DNA of 64,000 nt, taken from assembly GCF_011250555.1 (NCBI RefSeq), contig NZ_JAANMZ010000021.1, forward strand, positions 1 to 64,000, given 5' to 3'. Below are positions 24,397 to 32,558 of the stretch, piece after piece (the stretch's first letter is position 1; each line of letters begins with the position of its first letter). Source of the DNA: Bacillus sp. MM2020_4. Its GTDB lineage: Bacteria; Bacillota; Bacilli; Bacillales; Cytobacillaceae. The position numbers and the translations under genes are program-made. The notes under the pieces are model-generated. The model searched no databases, was not told the DNA's origin, and saw nothing but the letters and a program-made list of their open reading frames with translations.

Positions 24397-25752
24397 TCAG
24401 TTTTCCTTCTTCCAGATCTTTTTTTGCATGATCACTGCAATGAGTCCAATAATCGCAACTACTAATAAACTAACAAATAGACCCATGCGAATATTTGTTT
24501 CCATTAATGTTCCGCTAACAGCAGCAAGAATAAGGGCTAATCCTAAAAATGCTAACAATTTTCCGCCTAGTTTAATTTCCAATATATGCAGAGCAGAAAT
24601 AATGATAAAGGACCAATTGAAAAGAATTAATATGCCTGCTGCGGTCGTAATGTACTCATAGATCTTACCTGGCAGCAACAAGGCGGTGACAATGGAGGCA
24701 ATTAATCCAATGGTCGCCAGGCTTAAGGATGGAAGTGGGAGTTCTTTACATTTTTTTAGTTTTTTAGAAAACAAGGACGGGGCATCACCACCTTCTGCAA
24801 GAGTCACAAGAAGAGTCGTTACCCCAAATAAGGAAGCAGTCATAGTTGAAAATCCGGCTAATATGATAGCCGCATTAAATACATGTGGAAAAAAAGCAAA
24901 ATGATAGCTATCCAATGCGGTAACAAAGGGGCTTTCCTTTTCCGTAAATGCCCCATGTGCAGCCATGTAGACGGCAAGTCCGATCGAAATGACATATATG
25001 ATAACTAAGACAATCAACATGATAATACCAGCTTTAGGCGCATCCTCTTTCTTTTTTAATCTCATAGCCATAAGTCCAATAACTTCAATTCCACCATATG
25101 CATAAAAGGCATAGATTAAGGAGGACCAAAACCCTTTGTAGCCCCCTGGGAATAATTCTTTTGTTGAATGGGGAAAACCGGGGTGTTTCACATCACCATG
25201 GATCCAGCCAAATACGGCAGCCCCAGCCATAATAATAAACATAACGATGGCAGCTGTTTTAATGATCGCTAATACGTTTTCAACTTTATCAAACCCTTTA
25301 TTTCCCGTAATAACCACTAAAATAGATAGAATGGCATACCCCGTGGCAAAAAGCCATAGAGGAACATTCGGAAACCAAAATCTTGACAGAATGGAAAGTG
25401 CAGTCAGCTGACTACCCATAATTAGGATATTGGAGCACCAATAATTCCAACCGCAGCTAAATCCAGCCCAACGTCCATAGGCTTTGTTTGCATAGTAGCA
25501 GAATGAACCATCTTGAGGATCCTCAGCCGTCATTTTAGCTAATAGATTATAGACAACGTACGTCCCTAAAGCAGCCAACATAAAAGAAAAGACAACAGAC
25601 GGACCGGTTACTTCTATCCCAATTGTCGAACCAAGAAAAAAACCTGTTCCAATCGTACAGCCGATCCCGATTAAGGATAACTGCCACCAACTTAAATTTC
25701 CTTCCTCACCACCCTTGCTCTTCCCGCCAGCCTTCGGGATAAAAAAATCCAT
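24397..25752 (-). CDS. APC-superfamily amino acid permease
   Basis: A 451-residue transporter with about 12 helices. Family marks are WWQLSLIGIGCTIGTGFFLGS (helix 1, the unwound GxG), SFCYYANKAYGRWAGFSCGWNYW and FYAYGGIEVIGLMA (helix 6). It resembles the YtnA/AapA-type amino-acid:H+ symporters of bacilli; the substrate is not readable. GGAGGAG precedes the ATG. The nearly 300 bases upstream hold no further gene. It could be read into the DUF3231/uvsE run downstream, since only 86 bases separate them, but I see no evidence for co-function. Confidence 0.88.
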   Translation of the reverse strand: MDFFIPKAGGKSKGGEEGNLSWWQLSLIGIGCTIGTGFFLGSTIGIEVTGPSVVFSFMLAALGTYVVYNLLAKMTAEDPQDGSFCYYANKAYGRWAGFSCGWNYWCSNILIMGSQLTALSILSRFWFPNVPLWLFATGYAILSILVVITGNKGFDKVENVLAIIKTAAIVMFIIMAGAAVFGWIHGDVKHPGFPHSTKELFPGGYKGFWSSLIYAFYAYGGIEVIGLMAMRLKKKEDAPKAGIIMLIVLVIIYVISIGLAVYMAAHGAFTEKESPFVTALDSYHFAFFPHVFNAAIILAGFSTMTASLFGVTTLLVTLAEGGDAPSLFSKKLKKCKELPLPSLSLATIGLIASIVTALLLPGKIYEYITTAAGILILFNWSFIIISALHILEIKLGGKLLAFLGLALILAAVSGTLMETNIRMGLFVSLLVVAIIGLIAVIMQKKIWKKEN

Positions 25753-26004
25753 GTGAAACTCCTCCTATGTAGTAATCCTGAAAGAAATACTTTTCAGCAT
25801 GTACTCTCCCTTTCCGTCATTCCTTCCATATTATTAGCGCCAACAGGGAGTTGGATTCCATGAAAAAATAGACAAAAGGTGGAAAATATCAGTAAATAAT
25901 ACTGGTTAGGGCAAAACTCTTTCCTGTTCCCAATTACAACATCCATATATCCAAAATGCCAAATGAACAAAGCCCCGTCTACATGATTTAAATTCTTAAT
26001 TAGT

Positions 26005-26053
26005 TTAGATTACAAAAAGGATGAACATAACGTTCATCCTTTTTGTAATCTAA
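26005..26053 (-). terminator. 22-bp perfect hairpin ending the single-domain DUF3231 gene
   Basis: The arms 26005-26026 and 26032-26053 are exact complements with a 5-base loop. The stop codon of the gene lies inside the right arm. The T5 within the arm and AT-rich flank support termination. Confidence 0.8.
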
Positions 26054-26598
26054 CAATCACCTTGTTTGTTAAGATGCAATGGCGGTGGAACCAACCAGCC
26101 TTTTTCCTTATTTAAACGAAGGACCTTTAAACCGAGGGCTGCTTTTTGCATATGGAATTGGCCATACATCATCGCTACATCTTCCCTGATTGATTTCCCC
26201 ATCACTGCACTAAATGCGACTAATCCTGCTGCGATATCTGCAGACAGTGTTGCTGCGATTGCCGGGTCAGGAATTCTAGCCCCCACCGGGATATCCTCCA
26301 AACATGCTTGCGGCGGTTCTGGTGCAGCTGGAGGTAAACCGACCCCATTCTCCTTCAATAATTCTTCCACTTGTTTCTTTTCATGCTGGCATAATTCTAC
26401 AGCTTCTGCTAATAACTTTTTTAAGTCATCGTCTCCCGCATGGTTACCCATGGTTTGATAACCTGCAATCATTCCATTGCCCGCTAATAATGATGCCCAA
26501 AGATCAAAAACCTCACCATAATGCAAAGGCTCTTCCTTAGGATTTCCGCTTAAAATTCCCATTGTTGCCCTCCTTAGTGTATAGGTGAATTTATTCAT
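26050..26598 (-). CDS. DUF3231 single-domain protein (copy C)
   Basis: About 182 residues with one DUF3231 domain: HYGEVFDLWASLLAGNGMIAGYQTMGNHAGDDDLKKLL, then VEELLKENGVGLPP and a late IREDVAMMYGQFHMQKAALGLKVL helix. It is about half the length of copies A and B and matches each of their halves in layout. An Ala/Pro-rich linker lies at about 85-100. The ATG at 26598 has AGGTGG seven bases upstream. It is alone, with its own hairpin. Function unknown. Confidence 0.8.
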   Translation of the reverse strand: MNKFTYTLRRATMGILSGNPKEEPLHYGEVFDLWASLLAGNGMIAGYQTMGNHAGDDDLKKLLAEAVELCQHEKKQVEELLKENGVGLPPAAPEPPQACLEDIPVGARIPDPAIAATLSADIAAGLVAFSAVMGKSIREDVAMMYGQFHMQKAALGLKVLRLNKEKGWLVPPPLHLNKQGDC

Positions 26599-26761
26599 AA
26601 CAGTGCCACCTTTCCTAGAGCACAAATGTATTTTGTCCTATAATCCTGTTAATCATTACAAACTTTTTTTACTATTATTTTGAACTTATGTTATGAAGGA
26701 ATGTTTAGAAATCATCCCATTGTCTATAACTAAATTTAATGGAAGTTAGTGGAGGAAATAC

Positions 26762-27016
26762 ATGAGTTATTTGGTTGTATTCGTTGAGTTGATCATTGGT
26801 TTTATAGCCCTTTTTATTACCGTTAAAAGCTTAGGAAAAACACAAATTAGTCAGATTACCCCTTTTGACTTTATTTCATCATTGGTATTGGGAGAATTGG
26901 TTGGCAGTGCCATCTTTGATGAAAAAACCACGCTGAATGGCAGGTTGGGAAGAATCTTTATTTTCAAAAATATTAAAGTATCAAAAAAAACACTTAAGAT
27001 GACTAGGCCATCTTAA
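26762..27016 (+). pseudogene. truncated DUF421 (YetF-like) membrane protein gene
   Basis: The first 60 or so residues (MSYLVVFVELIIGFIALFITVKSLGKTQISQITPFDFISSLVLGELVG split over two helices) match the N-terminus of DUF421 proteins, which are normally about 220-240 residues with three helices and a cytoplasmic domain. Here the frame runs into an unrelated lysine-rich tail inside a terminator and stops at 84 residues. GGAGG lies nine bases before the ATG, so the remnant is still translatable. It looks like an internal deletion that joined the gene start to the terminator. Confidence 0.75.
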
Positions 27017-27024
27017 GTGTTTTT
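26986..27024. terminator. bidirectional terminator
   Basis: The 16-bp stem 26986-27001 / 27009-27024 (AAAAACACTTAAGATG) with T-runs on both strands serves the DUF421 remnant (+) and the DUF378 gene (-). Confidence 0.88.
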
Positions 27025-27316
27025 AATCCTTTTTTAATTTTGATAAATCGGTTTCCTCGCCAAATTCGGTAGCATAATTTAAGTTTCCAGTGCCTTGCCG
27101 ATTTACATCTTTCTCTTCCTTTCGCATTGGCGCAAACAGCAGGCTTATACAAATCAGACCACTTAATCCAACTAGAGAATAGATGACTCTAGATAAAAAG
27201 GCATCTTGTCCGCCAAAAATAGTGGCAACTAAATCGAATCTAAATAAACCAATTAACCCCCAATTTATTGCACCTATTATGACTAGTACTAATGCAATTT
27301 TGTGTATGAATCTCAT
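27023..27316 (-). CDS. DUF378 family membrane protein (YuzA-like)
   Basis: A 97-residue protein with two helices: IALVLVIIGAINWGLIGLF (the family INWGL motif) and VIYSLVGLSGLICISLLF. The usual 65-75 residue DUF378 core is followed by about 30 hydrophilic residues (EEKDVNRQGTGN...). GGAGGTG precedes the ATG. Role unknown; YuzA of B. subtilis is the obvious relative. Confidence 0.83.
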   Translation of the reverse strand: MRFIHKIALVLVIIGAINWGLIGLFRFDLVATIFGGQDAFLSRVIYSLVGLSGLICISLLFAPMRKEEKDVNRQGTGNLNYATEFGEETDLSKLKKD

Positions 27317-27406
27317 GCACTTACACCTCCTTATTTTATTTTTTCTATAAATCCTGTTTTAATGCGAAACACAGAAGACGAGTACGAATGGTACTCGCCC
27401 TGCTCT

Positions 27407-27580
27407 CTAACGGCGGTGTTCTACAAGGTCAATTACACCTAATACCACGTGTGCTAGACCAAAACCAAAAACAGTGTTAGCTACCATTTTATTCGACCCG
27501 CGTTTTTGCTTTAATGCATAACCTGTCGCTGTTACTGCAGTGCCTAAAGCAGTTGGAATTAACCCCTCACGAATATTCAT
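27407..27580 (-). CDS. 57-residue small hydrophobic protein
   Basis: The ATG at 27580 is preceded by GGGGGAATTGCG. The protein begins MNIREGLIPTALGTAVTATGYAL and has two short hydrophobic helices split by a basic KQKRGSNK segment, ending DLVEHRR. The longer frame upstream (to 27664) has no ribosome site at its start. I do not recognise the family. Its neighbour (DUF378) is also a small membrane protein. Confidence 0.65.
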   Translation of the reverse strand: MNIREGLIPTALGTAVTATGYALKQKRGSNKMVANTVFGFGLAHVVLGVIDLVEHRR

Positions 27581-27849
27581 CGCAATTCCCCCACATGTCG
27601 TTAGTAGGTGTCTAAACACCATTTTTATTCTTACCCGGGTAATTTGAAATATCCTATCCAACATTTTGGAAAAAGGGTAAAAACGGTTTAAACGTGTCCA
27701 TTAATTCCTGCAATATATTTTTCTTATACCTCAGTATGGTTTCCGCTTATTTTTTGTTTGTGTGATATATATCACAACACTCTTTGGTGAAAATAATTAT
27801 CATTTACATAGGAAATACTAAATAATACTTTCATTTTGGAGTGATAATG

Positions 27850-28593
27850 ATGAACGAAGCCATGACAACTATTGAAGGTTGGTACTGTTTGCATGATTTT
27901 CGGACAATGGATTGGGCTAAGTGGAAGGTTGCTACTGAGGCTGAGCGGGATCAGGCCCTTCATGAATTTAAAGAACTATTACATAAGTGGGAAACCATTG
28001 AGGACGAACATAACGGCAGTCACACTGTCTATACCATTGCCGGCAACAAAGCTGACCTTATGTTCATGATTCTAAGACCAACGATGAAAGACCTCATCGA
28101 AGTGAAAACAGCCTTCAACAAAACGGCTCTGGCTGATTTTACAAGGCCGGCGTTCTCTTACGTGTCCGTTATTGAAAAAAGCAGTTATTCTGGAATGGCA
28201 GCTAATCCATTTGAGAATCCAGCCATGAGAGCTAAACTCTACCCAACTATTCCAAAAATGGATTATATCTGTTTTTATCCGATGAGTAAGCTTCGTGGTG
28301 AAAAATCCAACTGGTTCATGCTACCAAAGGAAGACAGAAAAAGATTAATGTTTGAGCATATTGACACCGGAAAGCCTTACTCCGAACAGGTTAAACGAAT
28401 TGTCACCGGCTCTGTCGGCTTTGATGACTTTGAATGGGGTGTTTCCCTATTTTGCGATGATGCCCTTCAATTCAAAAAATTGATCTATGAAACCAGATTT
28501 GATGAAGTGAGCGCTGTATATGGTATTTTTGGCTCATTCTTTATCGGGAATTTGTTAGAGACCGCAGAAGTTAATTCGTTCTTTTGTATGTAA
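27850..28593 (+). CDS. hemQ: coproheme decarboxylase HemQ
   Basis: About 247 residues of the chlorite-dismutase-like family. HemQ uses H2O2 to decarboxylate Fe-coproporphyrin III to heme b, the last step of heme synthesis in Gram-positives. Seen: GWYCLHDFR, LMFMILRPTMKDL, then YICFYPMSK, LMFEHIDTGKPY with the likely proximal His, TGSVGFDDFEWGV and FGSFFIGN at the end. TTGGAG lies eight bases before the ATG at 27850; earlier GTG/ATG starts overlap it. It is monocistronic, with a terminator at 28635. Confidence 0.93.
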   Translation: MNEAMTTIEGWYCLHDFRTMDWAKWKVATEAERDQALHEFKELLHKWETIEDEHNGSHTVYTIAGNKADLMFMILRPTMKDLIEVKTAFNKTALADFTRPAFSYVSVIEKSSYSGMAANPFENPAMRAKLYPTIPKMDYICFYPMSKLRGEKSNWFMLPKEDRKRLMFEHIDTGKPYSEQVKRIVTGSVGFDDFEWGVSLFCDDALQFKKLIYETRFDEVSAVYGIFGSFFIGNLLETAEVNSFFCM

Positions 28594-28634
28594 TTTTTAA
28601 AAATTCGCTTTTTTAGATTCGCTCATAGAAACGA

Positions 28635-28667
28635 AGCAAGAGCATGTAAATATGTTCTTGCTTTTTG
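28635..28667 (+). terminator. terminator of hemQ
   Basis: The stem AGCAAGAGCAT / ATGTTCTTGCT (one G-T pair) is followed by TTTTT, between hemQ and the convergent quinone reductase gene. Confidence 0.8.
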
Positions 28668-28679
28668 ACTTCATTTATA

Positions 28680-29654
28680 CTAAACTCGAACGACAATTTT
28701 ACCTATGTTCTTACTTGCTTCCATATGCCGATGCGCCTCTTGAATATCCTTAAATGGGAAAACAGTATCGACAATTGGCCGGATTTTTTCCTGATTAAAT
28801 AAAGACTTTGCTTTGCTTATAAACTCCTCGGTTAACTCTTTCTTATATTGATCCGTTCTTGGTGTTAATAGAGTCCCTTTTATTTGGGCCCTTTTTGCCA
28901 TAAGCTCCATGATATTCATGTTTTCAACGATTGATCCGCCCAAAATACCAATTAAAACCCAGCGACCATCAATTTTTAAGCTCTTTATGTTTTGCTTCCA
29001 ATAGGAAGCCCCAATGAAATCAAGAATGACATCAACTCCTTGGTTATTCGTTGCCTTTAATACCTCTTCATCAAAGGACTTCTGCTTATAGTTAATGCCA
29101 ATATCCGCACCAAGTGATTGACAAAAATCTAGCTTTTCCTGTGACCCAGCTGTCGTGATAATTTTTGCATTGGTCATTTGTTTGACTAATTGGATGGCTG
29201 CTGTCCCCACACCACTACCGCCGGCGTGAATGAGTATGGTTTCATGTTGGGCTAGTTCTCCTAACCAGAACAATGTTTGATAGGCGGTTAAGAAAACCTC
29301 CGGAATCGCAGCGGCCTCTTCGAATGATAAATGTTCCGGAACCTTCATTGCCCTGTCCGCTGGCATAACCGCATATTCAGCATAACCACCGCCATTTACA
29401 AGACCCATGACCCGTGTTCCTACATCGATTATGGCATCTTCAGCAGCTTCCACCACTTCACCAGCCACTTCTATCCCTAAAATCGGATTGGTCATATAAC
29501 CGGCTTTTCCCTCTCGGGCAACGATATCTGTCCGATTGATGGCAAAAGCTTTTACTTTTATCAATAGTTCACCGGGTTTTATCTTTGGAGCAGGTACATC
29601 CTGAACCTGTAATTGTTCCGCTCCTCCAGGTTGATTCACAACAATTGCTTTCAT
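28680..29654 (-). CDS. NADPH:quinone reductase-like MDR oxidoreductase
   Basis: A 324-residue zinc-independent medium-chain dehydrogenase of the quinone oxidoreductase / PIG3 type. It has the N-terminal GroES-like domain (VKAFAINRTDIVAREG, GIEVAGEV) and a Rossmann domain with the NADPH loop HAGGSGVGTAAIQLVKQM near 142-160. No zinc-ligand Cys cluster is present. It should reduce quinones or enones with NADPH. The preceding bases give GGGGGG before the ATG. It is followed upstream (80 bases) by a VOC-family gene on the same strand, which may be co-transcribed. Confidence 0.9.
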   Translation of the reverse strand: MKAIVVNQPGGAEQLQVQDVPAPKIKPGELLIKVKAFAINRTDIVAREGKAGYMTNPILGIEVAGEVVEAAEDAIIDVGTRVMGLVNGGGYAEYAVMPADRAMKVPEHLSFEEAAAIPEVFLTAYQTLFWLGELAQHETILIHAGGSGVGTAAIQLVKQMTNAKIITTAGSQEKLDFCQSLGADIGINYKQKSFDEEVLKATNNQGVDVILDFIGASYWKQNIKSLKIDGRWVLIGILGGSIVENMNIMELMAKRAQIKGTLLTPRTDQYKKELTEEFISKAKSLFNQEKIRPIVDTVFPFKDIQEAHRHMEASKNIGKIVVRV

Positions 29655-29736
29655 TTTTACCTGTCCCCCCTAAAAATAAATAAACATAAAAACGACTAAA
29701 AATGTGTATTCTAGCCGTTCATCTGTCTATTAGGTG

Positions 29737-30117
29737 TTACCTTTTCTCCATGATAGCAAAATAATTGTTTTCGTTATCAGCAAAATTAAACACTTTACCG
29801 CCAGGCATTTGGACCATTTCACCGACTGTAATATTTTTATCCGTAAAATCTTTATATAATTGCTCAAGATTATTGGAGTAAAACATCAGAGATGGTGTAC
29901 CTAAATGTAACTCTGGCTGCATTTTCGCAATTAATTCCTTATTATGGAGAACGATACTTGTTTCAGCATCCTTTGAAGGCGCAATTTCAATCCATCTCAT
30001 CCCTTGACCATTATTTTGATCAGAAATAACAACAAAACCTGCCTTTTCTGTCCAAAATTTTACTGTTTCATCTTGGTTATTAACATATACCATAATTTGT
30101 CCAACTTTATTAATCAT
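29737..30117 (-). CDS. VOC/glyoxalase-superfamily protein
   Basis: About 126 residues, one vicinal-oxygen-chelate unit pair: VGQIMVYVNNQDETVKFWTEKAGF, then MRWIEIAPSKDAETSIVLHN, then SLMFYSNNLEQLYKDFTDKN and FNFADNENNYFAIMEKR. It resembles the glyoxalase / bleomycin-resistance-like proteins common in bacilli. The usual metal ligands are only partly kept (Glu in WIEIAP), so the activity is uncertain. I choose the ATG at 30117, with GGAGAG six bases upstream. Confidence 0.83.
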   Translation of the reverse strand: MINKVGQIMVYVNNQDETVKFWTEKAGFVVISDQNNGQGMRWIEIAPSKDAETSIVLHNKELIAKMQPELHLGTPSLMFYSNNLEQLYKDFTDKNITVGEMVQMPGGKVFNFADNENNYFAIMEKR

Positions 30118-30207
30118 GTACATCTCTCCATTCAACTTTATTATTATCCTTAATTATATTGTGGTAAACAAAAATTTGTCTACTTTTGGTCATCACATGA
30201 CCGTAAG

Positions 30208-30240
30208 AAAATGGCGGAAGCCAATCTTCCGCCATTTTTT
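30208..30240 (-). terminator. terminator of the M28 peptidase gene
   Basis: A 13-bp perfect stem AAAATGGCGGAAG / CTTCCGCCATTTT lies ten bases after the stop at 30251. A T-run occurs on the minus strand within the arm. Confidence 0.85.
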
Positions 30241-30250
30241 CATATAATTA

Positions 30251-31654
30251 TTAAGCCCCTGGTGGGCGATTCTCGAAATCGTAGTCAACTGGCTTTGGTG
30301 CCACACGTGAATGTTGTAGAGCTGGCGTGTCCGGCCTAGCAATTTGATAGACGGAAGCACCAACAATTTCTGCTGTTTCCTGTAGCTTGTTTTTATCAAT
30401 TTTATCAATTGTATCCGCTGGGGTATGATACCATGGTTCAAGTGGTGAATGAATAAATAACGCAGCCGGAATTCCTAGGTTATGGAATGGCTCGTGATCA
30501 CTTCTGCCTAACTGGCCATAGGGTACGACTTCACCAAGTGCGGTTCTTGCACCTGCGGCAGAAGCAAGATCGGTGACTAAATTTTTCTTTCCATCAATCG
30601 TATACATGATCAATCCGTTTGCAGCGTTGTCACCGCCGGCGTCCTTACTGCCGATCATGTCCATTTGGAAGTGTGCGACCATTTTATCTGCTTCCTCTGA
30701 ACTTAGCGTACTAGCGTAATAGCTGGATCCTAACAGACCCTTTTCCTCGGAGCCAAAGGTTGCGAACCGAAGCTCCGTGTCAATTGGCATATTCGCCATA
30801 ACTCTGGCCAATTCTAGGACTGCAGATACACCAGAAGCGTCATCATTGGCACCAGGGCCTCCTGGAACTGAATCATGGTGCGCTCCAATCATAACAATCT
30901 GACCGGTATCCTTGTTTTTATTTGGCTTCATTTTGGCAATGACATTGTAAGAGGTTTTTTCAACCAGACCGGAACCAGATACATTTATTTTAGCTGTTAA
31001 TGGACCGCCATTTAATTGTTCCACTAATGCTGTTCCTTGCGTTCTGGTGATGGCGACCGCGGGAATATTTTGCCCATAGCTTGCTTGACCAAACGCATTC
31101 GATGTACCGCTATTGTTATACATAATAACCCCAACAGCACCTTTATCTAACACATTTTGGATCTTTTCAACAAATGTGTTGTCTCCGCGTTCTATTAGGG
31201 CGATTTTCCCTTTAACTGCCTCCGGTACTGTTCCGGCAAAAGCTTTGCCAACATACATAACTTCTGCGGTAACCTCTCCACTATATGATCCTGAAAAAAC
31301 ATATGGCTTTAAATTTTGTCCACCAATTTCTAAGACTCCACTAACATTGTTTCTAATGACATCATAGAATGGGAATGGCTGCAACTCAGTCTCATACCCA
31401 TACTTCTCAAACTGGCCCTTTATGTACATTGCTCCCTTTAGCTCCCCATCCGTTCCAGCTGCTCGAGGCTGTTCGGACAAAAGTGCGATCGTGTTATACA
31501 TATTATCCGCACTAATCTTCTTGATAATCTTGTTGTCGAATGCGGATGCGGCATTCGAGTTTGGTGCCCCGCTTGGCCCCTGTGCATATACTCCATTGAC
31601 ACTTAAAACTAGTCCTGCTGTTAAAAAAACTGATGCTACCTTTTTCTTCCTCAT
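30251..31654 (-). CDS. secreted M28-family aminopeptidase with PA domain
   Basis: A 467-residue exoenzyme. The signal peptide is MRKKKVASVFLTAGLVLS...VYAQ with cleavage near residue 25. A PA (protease-associated) insert occupies roughly 125-235 (GKIALIERGDNTFVEKIQN). The M28 zinc peptidase core follows: metal ligands in GAHHDSVPG (His, Asp), GANDDASG (Asp), FGSEEKGLLGS (catalytic and ligand Glu), MDMIGSKDAG (Asp) and WYHTPADT (His). It resembles B. subtilis YwaD, which releases N-terminal amino acids. GGAGG precedes the ATG. It is monocistronic. Confidence 0.93.
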   Translation of the reverse strand: MRKKKVASVFLTAGLVLSVNGVYAQGPSGAPNSNAASAFDNKIIKKISADNMYNTIALLSEQPRAAGTDGELKGAMYIKGQFEKYGYETELQPFPFYDVIRNNVSGVLEIGGQNLKPYVFSGSYSGEVTAEVMYVGKAFAGTVPEAVKGKIALIERGDNTFVEKIQNVLDKGAVGVIMYNNSGTSNAFGQASYGQNIPAVAITRTQGTALVEQLNGGPLTAKINVSGSGLVEKTSYNVIAKMKPNKNKDTGQIVMIGAHHDSVPGGPGANDDASGVSAVLELARVMANMPIDTELRFATFGSEEKGLLGSSYYASTLSSEEADKMVAHFQMDMIGSKDAGGDNAANGLIMYTIDGKKNLVTDLASAAGARTALGEVVPYGQLGRSDHEPFHNLGIPAALFIHSPLEPWYHTPADTIDKIDKNKLQETAEIVGASVYQIARPDTPALQHSRVAPKPVDYDFENRPPGA

Positions 31655-32094
31655 TTAAACCCTCCTATTTTTATAAAAATATAAGCAATTCCAGTAGATT
31701 ATCATTGATTTTACTAGCTTAGTAAACATTAATAGTTATACAAAAACCAACGATAATCTACGTTTGCTAGTACATTTTTACTAGTAAGATAGTAGTTAGA
31801 GGGAGAATTAAGTCGAGTAACAAAGAACGAGCAAGAAATGATAGGAATTAATACATTGGTTTTTGAACAGGAGTATTGTAGGTATTTTGTAGTCTGCTTA
31901 CATTGGTTATCCCTTATTGAAGAGGTAGTTGTCTACATTACTAAAAAAAGCAGGATTATGAGAAACGGTCACGTAGCAGTGTTCTACGTGACTGAATGGA
32001 GCATGAACATGGAATAAGGTACCGTACTGGTACCAATGTATGCTATGATAAAGGAAAATTGTGGATAATTGATTTAAGAAAGGATTGATTCCTG
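31655..32094. other. 440-base intergenic stretch with small hairpins
   Basis: No coding frame stands out. It holds a 9-bp hairpin GTCACGTAG / CTACGTGAC (31968-31992) and two GGTACC boxes five bases apart (32018-32034) about 60 bases before the next gene. The rest is AT-rich, with nothing recognised. Confidence 0.5.
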
Positions 32095-32442
32095 ATGCAA
32101 ATTGAATTTGGGAATACCACCATACATCTTTTACCTATCCTTACTTTCGCTATTTTTGCAATAATCCTATATTCGTTATGGAGATGGAGTAAGGAATTAG
32201 AGAATCGAAGTTTTACTGTTTTTCTCTATTTCTTGGTTAGTATTTATACTGCCCCAATCTATTCACAATCCATGTCAAATGGCGGTAAATTTGAATTATG
32301 GGTTCCATTGGGATTTATTGTTGTGTGGGTTTACCAATACGCAAATAAGAAAAATCATCCCGCGAAAATGAAGGCAAGCTTAGTAGGTTTGGCTGTAGCG
32401 TTATGTAAGCTAATCGATGTGTATCGCGACATGCTATTTTAA
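32095..32442 (+). CDS. small membrane protein, unrecognised
   Basis: A 115-residue protein with three or four helices (IHLLPILTFAIFAIILYSLW, FTVFLYFLVSIYTAPIY, LWVPLGFIVVWVYQYA, and a weaker MKASLVGLAVALCKLI). It starts at an ATG with AAAGGATTG upstream, a moderate ribosome site. I know no family for it. It precedes the HpaB-type gene by 116 bases on the same strand without a clear link. Confidence 0.6.
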   Translation: MQIEFGNTTIHLLPILTFAIFAIILYSLWRWSKELENRSFTVFLYFLVSIYTAPIYSQSMSNGGKFELWVPLGFIVVWVYQYANKKNHPAKMKASLVGLAVALCKLIDVYRDMLF

Positions 32443-32558
32443 TATTTTATCCTCTGTGAAAATAAGGCTCATTCCAAAGGAACAAGCCGCTTTGAACTCC
32501 AATAAAATGGAAGTAGATCAATCGACCGGATATGTTAATTTAATGGGGTGAGGTACAA

